From Solirubrobacter sp963848475 (GTDB lineage Bacteria > Actinomycetota > Thermoleophilia > Solirubrobacterales > Solirubrobacteraceae): a DNA stretch of 64,000 nucleotides. The position numbers were made by a program, and so were the translations under genes. The DNA is taken from contig CAWKDW010000012.1 in the NCBI GenBank assembly GCA_963848475.1, forward strand, positions 124,001 to 188,000. The letters are read 5' to 3'. Each line of letters starts with the position of its first letter. Position 1 is the first letter of the stretch. The notes under the pieces are model-generated. The model was not told the DNA's origin, ran no database searches, and worked only from the letters and a program-made list of their open reading frames with translations. This document shows positions 1-7,796 of this stretch, in pieces.

Positions 1-591
1 CACGTCCTGGTCGCCGTCGACCGCCAGCTCGCCGGGGTTCTCGTGATGGCCGACGAGTTGCGTCCCGACGCACTCACGATCGTCGAGCGCCTGCGAGCCG
101 AGGGTGTCCGGCACATCGCGATGGTCTCCGGCGATCGCCGCTCGGTCGCCGAGCGCGTCGGACGCGAGTTGGGCGTCGATCGCGTCTACGCCGAGCAGTC
201 TCCGGCCGACAAACTCGACGTCGTGCGCCGCCTGAAGGCCGATCCGAACGTGCGGCCGGTGATCATGGTCGGAGACGGCGTCAACGACGCGCCGGCACTC
301 GCGCTCGCCGATCTCGGCATCGCGATGGGCGCTGCCGGCGCCACGATCTCTTCTGAGACGGCCGACGCGGTCATCACCGTCGACCGCATCGACCGCGTCG
401 CCGACGCCGTCCACACGGGGCGGCGGTCGCTGTTCATCGCGCGCCAGAGCGTTCTCGTCGGGATGGGCTTGAGCTTCGCTGCCATGGCCGTCGCCGCTGC
501 CGGGTACCTGCCTCCCGTCAGCGGCGCACTGTTTCAGGAAGCCGTCGATCTCGCCGTGATCCTCAACGCCCTGCGGGCACTCGGCGGATGA
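1..591 (+). CDS. Heavy-metal P-type ATPase, C-terminal part (partial)
   Basis: The frame is open to the left edge, so the gene begins outside the window and the GTG and ATG codons near 43 are internal. The visible part is the second half of the HAD-type phosphorylation domain followed by the last membrane segments. GDGVNDAPAL, the hinge motif that coordinates Mg2+, is clear, and it is preceded by the conserved SPADKL-type stretch. The last 60 residues hold two hydrophobic helices, the usual end of P1B ATPases that export Cu, Zn or Cd. The metal-selecting CPx and N-terminal domains are off the window, so the ion cannot be named. The gene ends 8 bp from a convergent membrane gene. Confidence 0.9.
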   Translation, partial: HVLVAVDRQLAGVLVMADELRPDALTIVERLRAEGVRHIAMVSGDRRSVAERVGRELGVDRVYAEQSPADKLDVVRRLKADPNVRPVIMVGDGVNDAPALALADLGIAMGAAGATISSETADAVITVDRIDRVADAVHTGRRSLFIARQSVLVGMGLSFAAMAVAAAGYLPPVSGALFQEAVDLAVILNALRALGG

Positions 592-599
592 GACGAGCG

Positions 600-1190
600 C
601 TACTGGTGGGCGTGAGGGCGGGCATTCGGCGAGCGGGGTTGGGTTGGGCGAGGAGTTGTGGGGAGCATGCGGTAGGCGAGTGCGAATACGTTCGGGGCGA
701 CGAGCGTGGTCAGCAGGGCGAGCATCCACGTCGAGCGTCCGTCGGTCCCGGCGCCGATGACGTGGGTGAGTGCGAGGAGGTAGACGGCGAGCGTCCAGCG
801 GTGCAGCCAGCGCCAGGTCTTGACGCCGATCCAGCGCCGGGCGTAGAAGCTGCCTGCGAGGATCAGTGCGAGCCAGCCGCCGATGACGCCGAGGCCTGTC
901 CAGAAGGGTCGGTAATCGAGCGCGAAGGGGAGCGTGACCGCGGCGAGGCTGGGTCGCAGGTAGCCATCGAGCAGCAGCATGCCGGCGTGGCCGGCGATCA
1001 GCGCGAGCGTCACGAGCGTCGAGGCCTCGTGGTAGCGCTTGAGTTGGGCGGGTAGCCCTGGTCGGCGGAGCAGCCGGCCGGACATTGCGAGTCCGAGCGA
1101 TACCGAGACCGAGAGCAGGACGATCGCGACGATCCCGAGGGCGCGGCTTGCCAGCCAGAAGATCTGTGGGCTGGTGTCGATCGCGGTCAT
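600..1190 (-). CDS. Ferric-reductase-like transmembrane protein
   Basis: This is a 196-residue integral membrane protein with about five or six hydrophobic helices. Histidines are placed as in the haem-binding ferric reductase/YedZ-type core: YHEASTL, AGHAGM, WLHRW and ALTHVIG. The start is the ATG at 1190, which overlaps the stop of the upstream apbE remnant as ATGA, so the two were one transcriptional unit. In actinobacteria such proteins often sit with ApbE, which attaches FMN to partner electron-transfer proteins, so a role in membrane electron transfer is likely. No FAD or NAD domain is attached. An upstream reading frame runs on through apbE but is out of frame with it and is not protein-like. 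Confidence 0.8.
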   Translation of the reverse strand: MTAIDTSPQIFWLASRALGIVAIVLLSVSVSLGLAMSGRLLRRPGLPAQLKRYHEASTLVTLALIAGHAGMLLLDGYLRPSLAAVTLPFALDYRPFWTGLGVIGGWLALILAGSFYARRWIGVKTWRWLHRWTLAVYLLALTHVIGAGTDGRSTWMLALLTTLVAPNVFALAYRMLPTTPRPTQPRSPNARPHAHQ

Positions 1191-1625
1191 GCGGCGGCTG
1201 GCGTCGAGGTGACGGCGAGGTCGCCGGCGAGCACGAGGCTGCCGTCGTCGAGGATCAGGGCGCCGCCGTGGCGCGCGAGCAGGTGATGGGCGAAGCCGCG
1301 TTCGGTGCGCCACAGGCGGGTCTGCAGGCCGCTGGTGGCGACGGCACCCGTGGCCATGGCGAAGCTGTGCGCGATCTCGTCGTCGAGTGGGTGCCGGATG
1401 TGGACGGTGCGCGCAATGGGGTGGGTGCCGCCGATGCGGATGTCGCCTCCGGCGTCGACGGCATAGTTGGCATGGCGGCTGAGCAGCTCGCCGGCGAGAT
1501 CGACGGCGAGGCCCTTGGCACTGCCGCCGAGGTCGAGGCGGACCCCGGCGGGCAGCCGGATCGTTCGCTGTGAGCGGTCGAGTGCGATGTCCCGCCAACG
1601 GGCGGACGGGCGCGGCGTTGCCGGG
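1187..1625 (-). pseudogene. ApbE-like FAD:protein FMN transferase, fragment
   Basis: About 140 residues match the centre of ApbE (FAD:protein FMN transferase): the LDLGGSAKGLAVD motif and DAGGDIRIGG, then the AVATSG segment. The N-terminal half is missing. At about 1,625-1,665 the ApbE-like reading meets IS21 transposase sequence. The C-terminal end is also short: HHLL is not followed by the usual DPxTG metal-binding loop and ends in about 25 unconvincing residues. The protein is therefore almost certainly inactive. The stop overlaps the start of the ferric-reductase-like gene by 4 bp, which keeps the trace of the original operon. Confidence 0.75.
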
Positions 1626-1659
1626 AAACCTACAAACCCGGTCTCCGCGGAACCCAGCC

Positions 1660-2030
1660 GGGCCCAGCGTCCACGGCCGCGTCTTGCGGCCGTGCTCCAG
1701 GCGCCACTGGCGCTTGGCCTCGGCGACCGCCCGCCGCGTCGTGCGCTCCGAGCCCTCATAGCCCATCAACACCAGCCGCTCATGCGCCCGATCGGCGCGA
1801 ATACGCCCACGCGAGCGCTGCACCCACTCCGCGATCTTGCCAGCGAACGGATCGACCGTCGGCCGAGCCCGCTCCCGCGCCCCGGGCACCCCGCCCGCGG
1901 CCTCATCGCGCAGCCGCACCACCGCCGCCACCGTCTTGTGATCACACCCGGCCAGCACCGCCGCGCCCCGTAGCGTGCCGACCAGATCGAAGGCCTCAAG
2001 GATCTCCATCATCTCCTCCGCAGACTTCAC
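1660..2030 (-). mobile_element. IS21-family transposase (IstA) N-terminal remnant
   Basis: Starting at the ATG at 2030, about 122 residues are typical of IstA of the IS21 family. They include a helix-turn-helix start (SAEEMMEILEAFDLVG, LAGCDHKTVAAVV) and the conserved RIRADRAHERLVLMGYEGSERT segment, ending in KTRPW. In intact IstA this is followed by the DDE catalytic domain. Here that domain is absent and the sequence passes into the apbE fragment at about 1,660. IstB is also missing. The piece is thus the 5' end of an element whose remainder was deleted together with the 5' half of apbE. Confidence 0.85.
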
Positions 2031-2123
2031 CGACGCGCCTTCCGCTCGCCATCCAGAAGACCGGCAAGATCACACGCGCCGACGCGACCCAGACGACGCC
2101 CGGGCCGATCGCTATGAAACGAC

Positions 2124-2215
2124 CCGGGGAATTCCGACGGCCGTCAGTGGGGACTTCTCATGGCCGCCACCGGGGAAATCCGACGGCCGCCCGTGGGGAG
2201 AATCCCATGGCCGCC
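2124..2215. repeat. IS21-type terminal repeats, four 23-bp units
   Basis: Two tandem 46-bp units (2124-2169 and 2170-2215) each split into two related units of about 23 bp. Every unit begins with GGGGA and ends in (G/A)(C/T)GGCCG. They lie about 95 bp upstream of the istA remnant, where IS21 elements carry multiple transposase-binding repeats, so this is the surviving right end. The stretch from 2216 to 2486, up to the antitoxin gene, contains nothing I can support. Confidence 0.7.
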
Positions 2216-2486
2216 GTCAAGCCACTCACGCAAGCTCGGCGGCAACAACAGCTCCTGCTCGCGATCACACGCGATGAAGTTCTGTGGCACCCCGAGATCG
2301 TCTTAAACGACCCGGACGGATCCGAGCTTTGTGCGACAGCCACCATGGAGGCCGCTCGCTGCTTGGTTCAGACGCGAACAGGGGCGCTCCGGACGATGTG
2401 CGAGCGCCGCCGCCCAGCTACACCAGCAGCGAGTTCGATACGCGTGTCCGCCACGAGCGAGATCGCGACGATTGGACCTTTGGCGC

Positions 2487-2765
2487 TCAGGCGGTCTTGA
2501 GGTAGTGGTGCAAGGCCTTGCGGATTACGGCCGATGTCGTCTCGTGGTCACGTGCGGCGCGTTCAGCCAGCGCCTGTCGCAGCTCAGGGTCCAGGCGGAC
2601 GGATTCGACGCTGGCGGGGGATGAGCCGATCGGTGGCCGTCCGCCACGGCGGCGGAGGGTTTCGTCGACGTCATAGCCGGCTTCGGCCTGTGCGGCAAGT
2701 TGGTTGATCAGTGCGTCGGTGATCGGTGCGCCGCTTGCGGTCTTGCCGCGGGTCTTGTCATCCAT
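2487..2765 (-). CDS. Ribbon-helix-helix antitoxin-like protein
   Basis: This is a 92-residue protein. Its C-terminal half (SVRLDPELRQALAERAARDHETTSAVIRKALHHYL) has the pattern of a ribbon-helix-helix DNA-binding domain: a short strand with alternating residues, then two helices. The N-terminal half is charged and probably disordered, as in antitoxins that neutralise a partner. It starts 3 bp after the stop of the BrnT-like toxin gene, so the pair is one transcript with the toxin first, the order seen in BrnT/BrnA systems. The likely role is to bind the toxin and repress the shared promoter. The exact family is inferred from pattern only. Confidence 0.65.
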   Translation of the reverse strand: MDDKTRGKTASGAPITDALINQLAAQAEAGYDVDETLRRRGGRPPIGSSPASVESVRLDPELRQALAERAARDHETTSAVIRKALHHYLKTA

Positions 2766-2768
2766 CGG

Positions 2769-2963
2769 TCATTCTCCCGGGAGCAGTCTCCGGTACTTCG
2801 GTCGCATCGGCATGGCGTGGATCACGAGCTCTGAGCCGTCGTCGCGCGCGAGCGTGACGATCTCCAGCAGTTGGGCGTCGCGCGCCGGTCCGAGGTAGAG
2901 GCGAGTGTCGTCATCTTGGGCGTCGATGGCCATCGCGTGGGCGATTGCGTGATGGATCTCCAC
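2769..2963 (-). CDS. BrnT-like toxin of a toxin-antitoxin pair
   Basis: The predicted protein has 64 residues. The core RLYLGPARDAQLLEIVTL followed by VIHAMPMRPKYRRLL is the pattern of small actinobacterial toxins related to BrnT/RelE-type RNases, which end in a strand with HAMxxRPxYxxLL. The GTG at 2963 is the only usable start: in-frame codons upstream reach a TAG after five codons. The protein is therefore about 20 residues shorter at the N-terminus than I would expect for the family, so it may be truncated. The antitoxin follows at once. Activity on RNA is inferred from family only. Confidence 0.55.
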   Translation of the reverse strand: MEIHHAIAHAMAIDAQDDDTRLYLGPARDAQLLEIVTLARDDGSELVIHAMPMRPKYRRLLPGE

Positions 2964-3229
2964 CCAGGAATCGTACTACGAAACGACGCCGTGAGCATCA
3001 AGACACGCCGGGGCCGATGAGCGGCGGTTCAATCGGCGGGTGCTCCCAGACCTGCTGCTTCCCGCGGTGCGGCGAGCAGCGAGGACCGATTCGCCGCGCT
3101 GCTCCTTGCAAGCAAGCGCAGCGGTGCTCCCGGCTAAGACGCGCCCGAGAACCAATGTGCCCTGGCTCGGAAAGTGACGCTATTCGACGAAGACACGCCT
3201 TAGCGTCTTAAAGCTTTCGCCGTCACCTG

Positions 3230-3550
3230 CTACGCGTCGCCCGGCAGCGGTCGGCCTGCCCAGATCCACGCACTGGCGTACGCGCCGTTGATCACACGCT
3301 GCGCGGCGTCCGTCGGCCGGACCGGCGCGGACAGGCCCATTCGCTCTCTCGCGACACCGAGCAGGCAGTCGGCCAAGCCGGACGCGTCGTCGTCGCGTAC
3401 GTACGCGAGCACGTCACGCGTGTAGAAGTCGTATTCGCCGGCGGTGATGGCCGAGTCGCTGACGCCGATCGGGTCCCAGATGGCGAACAGCAGCAGGCTC
3501 AGCTGGCCGCCGGGAGAGCTGACGCTAACCGTGAGCTGCCTCACGCGCAC
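3230..3550 (-). CDS. Hypothetical protein with WDPIGV motif
   Basis: This is a 106-residue protein. The pattern FAIWDPIGVSD...AGEYDFYTRDVLAYVRDDDASGLADCLLGVARERMGL is that of a widespread small family (DUF1871-like) with WDPIGV, EYD and a final ExMGL helix. Members often sit singly or beside toxin genes and some are thought to be immunity proteins. No biochemical function is established to my knowledge. There is no signal peptide or membrane helix. It stands alone between the toxin-antitoxin pair and a convergently unrelated iron transporter gene. The 2,964-3,229 gap before it holds nothing supportable. Confidence 0.65.
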   Translation of the reverse strand: MRVRQLTVSVSSPGGQLSLLLFAIWDPIGVSDSAITAGEYDFYTRDVLAYVRDDDASGLADCLLGVARERMGLSAPVRPTDAAQRVINGAYASAWIWAGRPLPGDA

Positions 3551-3636
3551 TCAGTAGTTGGCCGCGCGTAAATACGCGACGGAACTCGGTGCGCTGGGCT
3601 ACCGCCCAGCGCCGTGCTCACCGTCGACCGCGTCGA

Positions 3637-4344
3637 CTACACGACCCCGCCGGCCACTGTGCCAATCGCATAGGTGACAGCCATAGCCACGGCGCCCCAC
3701 AGAAGAACCCGCCCGGTCGCCACCAGTGGCGGGGCTCCGCCGAGCTTCGCGCCCGTCGCGCCGAGGATCGCCAATGCGAACAGTGTGACGACGACGATCG
3801 CGACCTCCGCCGCCGATCCGGAGGCGATCGCTGCCGCAGCGAGCGGCAGCACCGCACCTGACGAGAACGCGGCTGCGGATGACCACGCCGCCTGAAACGG
3901 ACGGGCGCGGCGAGCCTCTTCGAACCCTAGCTCGTCCCGTGAGTGCGCTGCGAGCGCGTCGCGTTCGGTCAGGGCCTGGGCGACTTCCTGCGCGAGCTGG
4001 TCCGGAAGACCGCGTTTGCGATAGATGCCCGCCAGCTCGCGGAGCTCGCCTTCAGGGTCCGTGGCGAGCTCGCGGCGCTCAAGTCGTAGGTCGGCCTCCT
4101 CGGTGTCGCGCTGGGAGCTGACCGAGACGTACTCGCCCGCGGCCATCGACAACGCCCCGGCGACCAAGCCTGCGACGCCGGCGGTGAGAATCGCGGAACT
4201 CGAGGCACCAGCGCCGGCGACGCCCAACACGAGACCCGCGGTTGACACGATCCCGTCATTGGCACCAAGGACCGAGGCACGCAGCCAGTTAGACCGTTCA
4301 CCCAGGTGCACCTCGGCGTGGCGGACTCGCGTCGAAGCCTTCAT
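3637..4344 (-). CDS. VIT1/CCC1-family iron/manganese transporter
   Basis: This is a 235-residue membrane protein. The start is the ATG at 4344, 2 bp after the stop of the upstream flavoprotein gene, so the two are probably cotranscribed. The N-terminus HAEVHLGERSNWLRASVLGANDGIVSTAGL is the signature of the VIT family (vacuolar iron transporter, CCC1). It is followed by SMAAGEYVSVSSQRDTEEADL, which leads into the cytosolic metal-binding helical section. Two further hydrophobic hairpins make up the last 80 residues. Relatives move Fe2+ or Mn2+ across membranes. Pairing with a ferric-reductase-type flavoprotein suggests iron handling. Confidence 0.88.
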   Translation of the reverse strand: MKASTRVRHAEVHLGERSNWLRASVLGANDGIVSTAGLVLGVAGAGASSSAILTAGVAGLVAGALSMAAGEYVSVSSQRDTEEADLRLERRELATDPEGELRELAGIYRKRGLPDQLAQEVAQALTERDALAAHSRDELGFEEARRARPFQAAWSSAAAFSSGAVLPLAAAAIASGSAAEVAIVVVTLFALAILGATGAKLGGAPPLVATGRVLLWGAVAMAVTYAIGTVAGGVV

Positions 4345-4346
4345 GC

Positions 4347-5675
4347 CTATCGCCAGTCGAAGTACTCGCGGTGGATGCGCGCGCCAGGGATTCCGGCGCG
4401 TCGCAGGTCGCCCTGGAGGGCGCTCAGCATCCCCTTGGGCCCGCACATGAAGACCGAGAGCCCGTTCGCCTCGCCCGCCGCGCCAAGCACGCGCGCGACG
4501 GTGACACGGCCGTCCACGCTGGTGTCGATCAGGTGTACGCGCAGCGACGGGAAACGCCCGGCGATGGTATGGATCTCCTCCGCAAACGGCGCGGGGCCGT
4601 CGTTGGAATAGAAGAAGTCCACGCTGTGGTGGAGCTCGTGCTCCAGCCCGCGCAGCCAGGACAGGAAAGGAGCGACGCCCACCCCGCCGGCGATCCATAC
4701 TTGGCGCGCGGTCCCGCGGGTATGACGGAACCGGCCGTGCGGCCCCTCGATCACCGCGGGCATGCCCGCTTGGATCAGGTGCGCTAGCTGAGAGGTGTAG
4801 TCACCCAGCGCTTTGACTGTCACCTGCACGACACCCTCGCGCGGGGCGCTGGAGATCGTGAACGGGTGACGATGCCAGCCGTCCTTGGCCTCCAGGTGCA
4901 CCATCGCGAACTGCCCCGGCACCCAGCACACCGCACGCCCGAGCGGCTTCATCGTGATCTCCGTCAGCCCGGCTCCGACGGAACGCACCGTCTCGACCTG
5001 GTAGTCGTGCAGTGAACCGAAGTAGCGCGACAGCAGTTCGCGGTACAGATAGAACGCCACCCCGATCCCGCCGATCGCGACGTAGCTCCAGCGCAGCGCG
5101 GCGGACCCGCCGAAGGCGCTCTCATCGAGCAGACCGTGCACGAAGGCCGCGGCGACGAACAGCCCTGTGGTGCGATGCACCGAGCGCCAGCGGTCGTACC
5201 CGCCCAGGGCCTTGCGGAGCAGCGGCACGCCCGGCGCGCCGTGCGCGGCGAGGATGACCCCGTGCAGCGGCCGGGGGATGACCGACCGCCACCGCGGCAG
5301 GATCGCCCACACGACCAGCGCGATGATGCCGACCGTCGAGGCGACCGCGAGCGACCCGCCACCACCCCCATCGCTTGCCGACAGCACGATGTGCGGGAGC
5401 AGCAACACGAGCGCGGTGATCGCGGCGCGACGATGCCAGATCGCCGCCCGGTCGATGCCGTCAAACCACGCCTCGACCCACGGCAGCGTGCTGATCAAGA
5501 CCAGCCCGACACTGAACAGCAGCACCGCCTCGGCGCCGGCCAGCTGCCCCACGTAGCTCGCGGTGGTCAGCCCCGGCGGGCGAGCCAACGCCCAAAGCAG
5601 GCCAAGCGCCAGGACAAGGCCGATAACGGTCGCCGGCCCGACGGTGCGCGCAGACGGCCGGAGCCGGAAAGGCAT
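4347..5675 (-). CDS. Ferric-reductase-type membrane flavoprotein (FNR family)
   Basis: This is a 442-residue protein. Residues 1-220 hold about six membrane helices with paired histidines of a ferric-reductase haem core (WHRRAAI, LPHIVL, VHRTTGL, FVHGLL). Residues 225-442 are a ferredoxin-NADP+ reductase module. HRHPFTISSAP binds FAD, GGVGVAPFLS is the nucleotide pyrophosphate loop and MCGPKGM closes the NAD(P)H site. The protein should pass electrons from NAD(P)H through FAD and haem to an acceptor such as Fe3+ or O2. The next gene, 2 bp downstream, is a VIT1-like metal transporter, which favours iron. Confidence 0.88.
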   Translation of the reverse strand: MPFRLRPSARTVGPATVIGLVLALGLLWALARPPGLTTASYVGQLAGAEAVLLFSVGLVLISTLPWVEAWFDGIDRAAIWHRRAAITALVLLLPHIVLSASDGGGGGSLAVASTVGIIALVVWAILPRWRSVIPRPLHGVILAAHGAPGVPLLRKALGGYDRWRSVHRTTGLFVAAAFVHGLLDESAFGGSAALRWSYVAIGGIGVAFYLYRELLSRYFGSLHDYQVETVRSVGAGLTEITMKPLGRAVCWVPGQFAMVHLEAKDGWHRHPFTISSAPREGVVQVTVKALGDYTSQLAHLIQAGMPAVIEGPHGRFRHTRGTARQVWIAGGVGVAPFLSWLRGLEHELHHSVDFFYSNDGPAPFAEEIHTIAGRFPSLRVHLIDTSVDGRVTVARVLGAAGEANGLSVFMCGPKGMLSALQGDLRRAGIPGARIHREYFDWR

Positions 5676-5702
5676 CCCGCGACACTATGACAGTCGTGAT
5701 CA

Positions 5703-5936
5703 TCAATAGCCCCTCACCTTTACGACTGCCTCACCGGTCGAGGCCAACGAGCCCACGAGCTCCGACTCGCGAAACTTCGACCCCTCGTCCGTCGAAGAAC
5801 AGCGAACCGGTATTTCGAGCTGAACCTGGTAGGCGACGAACTCCAGAACGGGCACGCGGTTGCACTGAAGTGCCGATTGCCCAAACCGCGCGGTTACCGG
5901 CTTGGGTGCCGTGGTCTCCATCGGCAAGCTAGCCAT
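5703..5936 (-). CDS. Small hypothetical protein with strong ribosome site
   Basis: A 77-residue frame starts at the ATG at 5936. It is preceded by AAGGAGGA with a short spacer, the best Shine-Dalgarno match in this part of the window. The protein has no membrane helix and no motif I recognise. It ends 27 bp before the ferric-reductase-type gene on the same strand, so it could lead that operon. Third-position GC is lower than in neighbouring genes, so transfer or a non-coding stretch is possible. A longer in-frame extension upstream is arginine-rich and unlikely. Confidence 0.4.
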   Translation of the reverse strand: MASLPMETTAPKPVTARFGQSALQCNRVPVLEFVAYQVQLEIPVRCSSTDEGSKFRESELVGSLASTGEAVVKVRGY

Positions 5937-6406
5937 AGGTCCTCCTTCGCGCGAGAAGGCGGCAGCGAGCCGGGCACCAGCGAAGTATCGGATTTCGACG
6001 GAAGCGTGCCTCTCGCCTACCCGACCAACCTCAGCAAACGGTGCGCGTAGCCGCAATCCCTGCACCGCTCCCTCGCCTACGGCACCGATCCTCGTTGTGC
6101 GCGGCGGCTTGGCCGCTCGTCGACAACCGGCACCTTTCGATCGGCGCCGGCGACGCCCGCATCTCGTCCGCTGCGGACGTCCCGGCTGACCGGAGCGGGA
6201 GGCCCGGTCACGCCAAGGAGCGGCATCGCGGGGTGCTGCGGGCCGTCTCGGCTTCGCCATCGAATCCTCGCACGCTTCGGCTGCGGAGCCACGCTCACTC
6301 GGCCCAGCGCTGCTCGAACGGGCGCCGCCCTGGCGATCGTTGGTCCGTCGTCGTCGGCGATCGGGACGAGGTGACCGCCGAATCGGAACGGCCTGAGCAC
6401 CGACCG
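5937..6406. other. Gap without a supported gene
   Basis: The reading frames here are arginine- and proline-rich on both strands and lack ribosome sites. A short leftward stretch near 6,330-6,390 (PFRFGGHLVPIADDDG) recalls the start of F420-type oxidoreductases, but it stops making sense after about 30 codons. It could be a decayed fragment. Confidence 0.5.
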
Positions 6407-7189
6407 TTACGACGTCGAACTGGCGAGCAGCGCAAGGGGGCAGCGTTCAACGAAGCCCGCTCGGCAGTAGACGCCGACCGCCATGTCGGTCGCATGCAGG
6501 ACGGCTCGGTGGCAGCCGGCCTGCTTGGCCCGCTGCAGCATTGTGGTGGTCATCGCCCCGGCGATGCCGCGACCGCGGGACCGCGGTAGAACGCTCACGC
6601 CGTAGATCGCTGCGACGCCGGGCGGGCCAGCCAGTGACAGGTAGCCCTTCGCGACGACGGCGCCTTCGCTGAACCCGAGGTAGCGGTGTCCCGGCACCCT
6701 CCCAGGGCCCAGGTGCCGCTGAAGCTCGGCCACGAGCGGCTGCTGGTCCGGGGGGATTCGCCAGTAGTCCATGGTGAGGTCGCTGTAGGTCTGCAGCGCC
6801 AGATCGTCGAGCACCTCTTCGAATCGGACGTGATCAGGGAGCGGTGACGGTTCCCATTCTGCGAGTTCGAGCGACATGCAGCGGATGCGCGCGGCAGATC
6901 GCAGCCCATGCGCGACGAGTCGTTGCTCGAGGTCGGCCGGCGTCGCGCTGGGGTGGACGAACCAGAAATAGGGAATGTCGCGCGCGTGGAAGTGCTCGAT
7001 GACGGTGGTGATGTCCGCGTCGGCGGTGTTGCCGAGGTGGGTGCGGATGATGCCGTTGTAGGGCAGGTGCTTGATCGGCGTCTCCAACCGCAGCAGCCCG
7101 TCTCGGTGGTCCAACCTGCTTTTAGGCCAGCGGCCGAACTGCGACCAGTGAGCGACGAGCGCGGCTTCGATGTCGGCGATCACTGGCAT
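6407..7189 (-). CDS. GNAT-family N-acetyltransferase
   Basis: This is a 260-residue protein. The ATG at 7189 was chosen because upstream codons overlap the end of the next gene and are not protein-like. The C-terminal 140 residues form a GNAT fold: YGVSVLPRSRGRGIAGAM is motif A with the acetyl-CoA pyrophosphate loop (RSRGRGIA), followed by the VLHATDMAVGVYCRAGFVE ending with its conserved tyrosine region. The N-terminal 110 residues look like a degenerate second acetyltransferase half. The substrate is unknown. It starts 13 bp after the PH-like gene on the same strand. Confidence 0.8.
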   Translation of the reverse strand: MPVIADIEAALVAHWSQFGRWPKSRLDHRDGLLRLETPIKHLPYNGIIRTHLGNTADADITTVIEHFHARDIPYFWFVHPSATPADLEQRLVAHGLRSAARIRCMSLELAEWEPSPLPDHVRFEEVLDDLALQTYSDLTMDYWRIPPDQQPLVAELQRHLGPGRVPGHRYLGFSEGAVVAKGYLSLAGPPGVAAIYGVSVLPRSRGRGIAGAMTTTMLQRAKQAGCHRAVLHATDMAVGVYCRAGFVERCPLALLASSTS

Positions 7190-7202
7190 GGCGCGCCGAT
7201 CA

Positions 7203-7721
7203 TCATGCCTGGCGCAACTTCGCGGCGCGGCGCTCCGGTGTGGATGAATCGGAGGCGGCGCGGGCATGTTCGAGTGCGTGGGCAAGGTCTTCGGGGCGCT
7301 GGCCACGGGCGGTCTCGACGGTGATCGCGGCGCCGCCCACGTGCAGCGTCAGCGATTTGGTGAGCGACCCGGTGCCGTGGACGTCGATGGCGTCGACGGC
7401 GGCGAGCGGCGCCTCGCTGAGCAGTTGCTTGACCTTGACGGTGAAGGCGCCACCGGAGGTGAAGATCAGCAGACGCCGGGTGGTGAGCGCGATGACCATG
7501 CGGCGGTCGACGGCGAGCCCGGCGTCGCGGGCGGCCTCGCCGGCGCGCTGGTGAGCGCGATCGGCGCGCTCGTGGGCGCGGGCGGTCGCGATCGGACCGC
7601 GCACGGCGGAGAGCATGAGGGCTGTGTTCGCGCCGGCGCTCTGGGCCAGCACGGCGGCCAGCAGCCGCTCGCCGTCGTGCAGATGAGGGTGGACGCTCTT
7701 GGCGATCGATCGGGAGAACAT
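7203..7721 (-). CDS. PH-domain-like hypothetical protein
   Basis: This is a 172-residue protein. Its C-terminal part (VIALTTRRLLIFTSGG..., then ...VDAIDVHGTGSLTKSLTLHVGGAAITVE) has the alternating strands of the bacterial PH/YokE-like domain: a TxRRLL strand, then a basic turn, then a buried strand. The N-terminal half contains an alanine-rich helix that may be membrane-associated or structural. No catalytic residues are seen. Related proteins are soluble and of unknown role. It lies immediately upstream of a GNAT gene on the same strand. Confidence 0.55.
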   Translation of the reverse strand: MFSRSIAKSVHPHLHDGERLLAAVLAQSAGANTALMLSAVRGPIATARAHERADRAHQRAGEAARDAGLAVDRRMVIALTTRRLLIFTSGGAFTVKVKQLLSEAPLAAVDAIDVHGTGSLTKSLTLHVGGAAITVETARGQRPEDLAHALEHARAASDSSTPERRAAKLRQA

Positions 7722-7761
7722 GGGGCCTCGATTGAGGAGCAGGTGAATGAGGACAAGCGCG

Positions 7762-7787
7762 TGCGGAGGGGCCGGAGCCCCTCCGCA
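7762..7787 (-). terminator. Hairpin after the RTX-like gene
   Basis: An 11-bp perfect stem (TGCGGAGGGGC with its complement) and a CGGA loop lie 10 bp beyond the stop of the leftward RTX-like gene. No clear T-run follows, as is common in GC-rich actinobacteria. Confidence 0.6.
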
Positions 7788-7796
7788 GGGGGTGCG

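Noticed and set aside
6077..6400. Leftward 107-codon frame after the GNAT gene
   Set aside because: Only the first 30 codons resemble an F420-type oxidoreductase start. The rest is low-complexity, so it is at most a decayed fragment.
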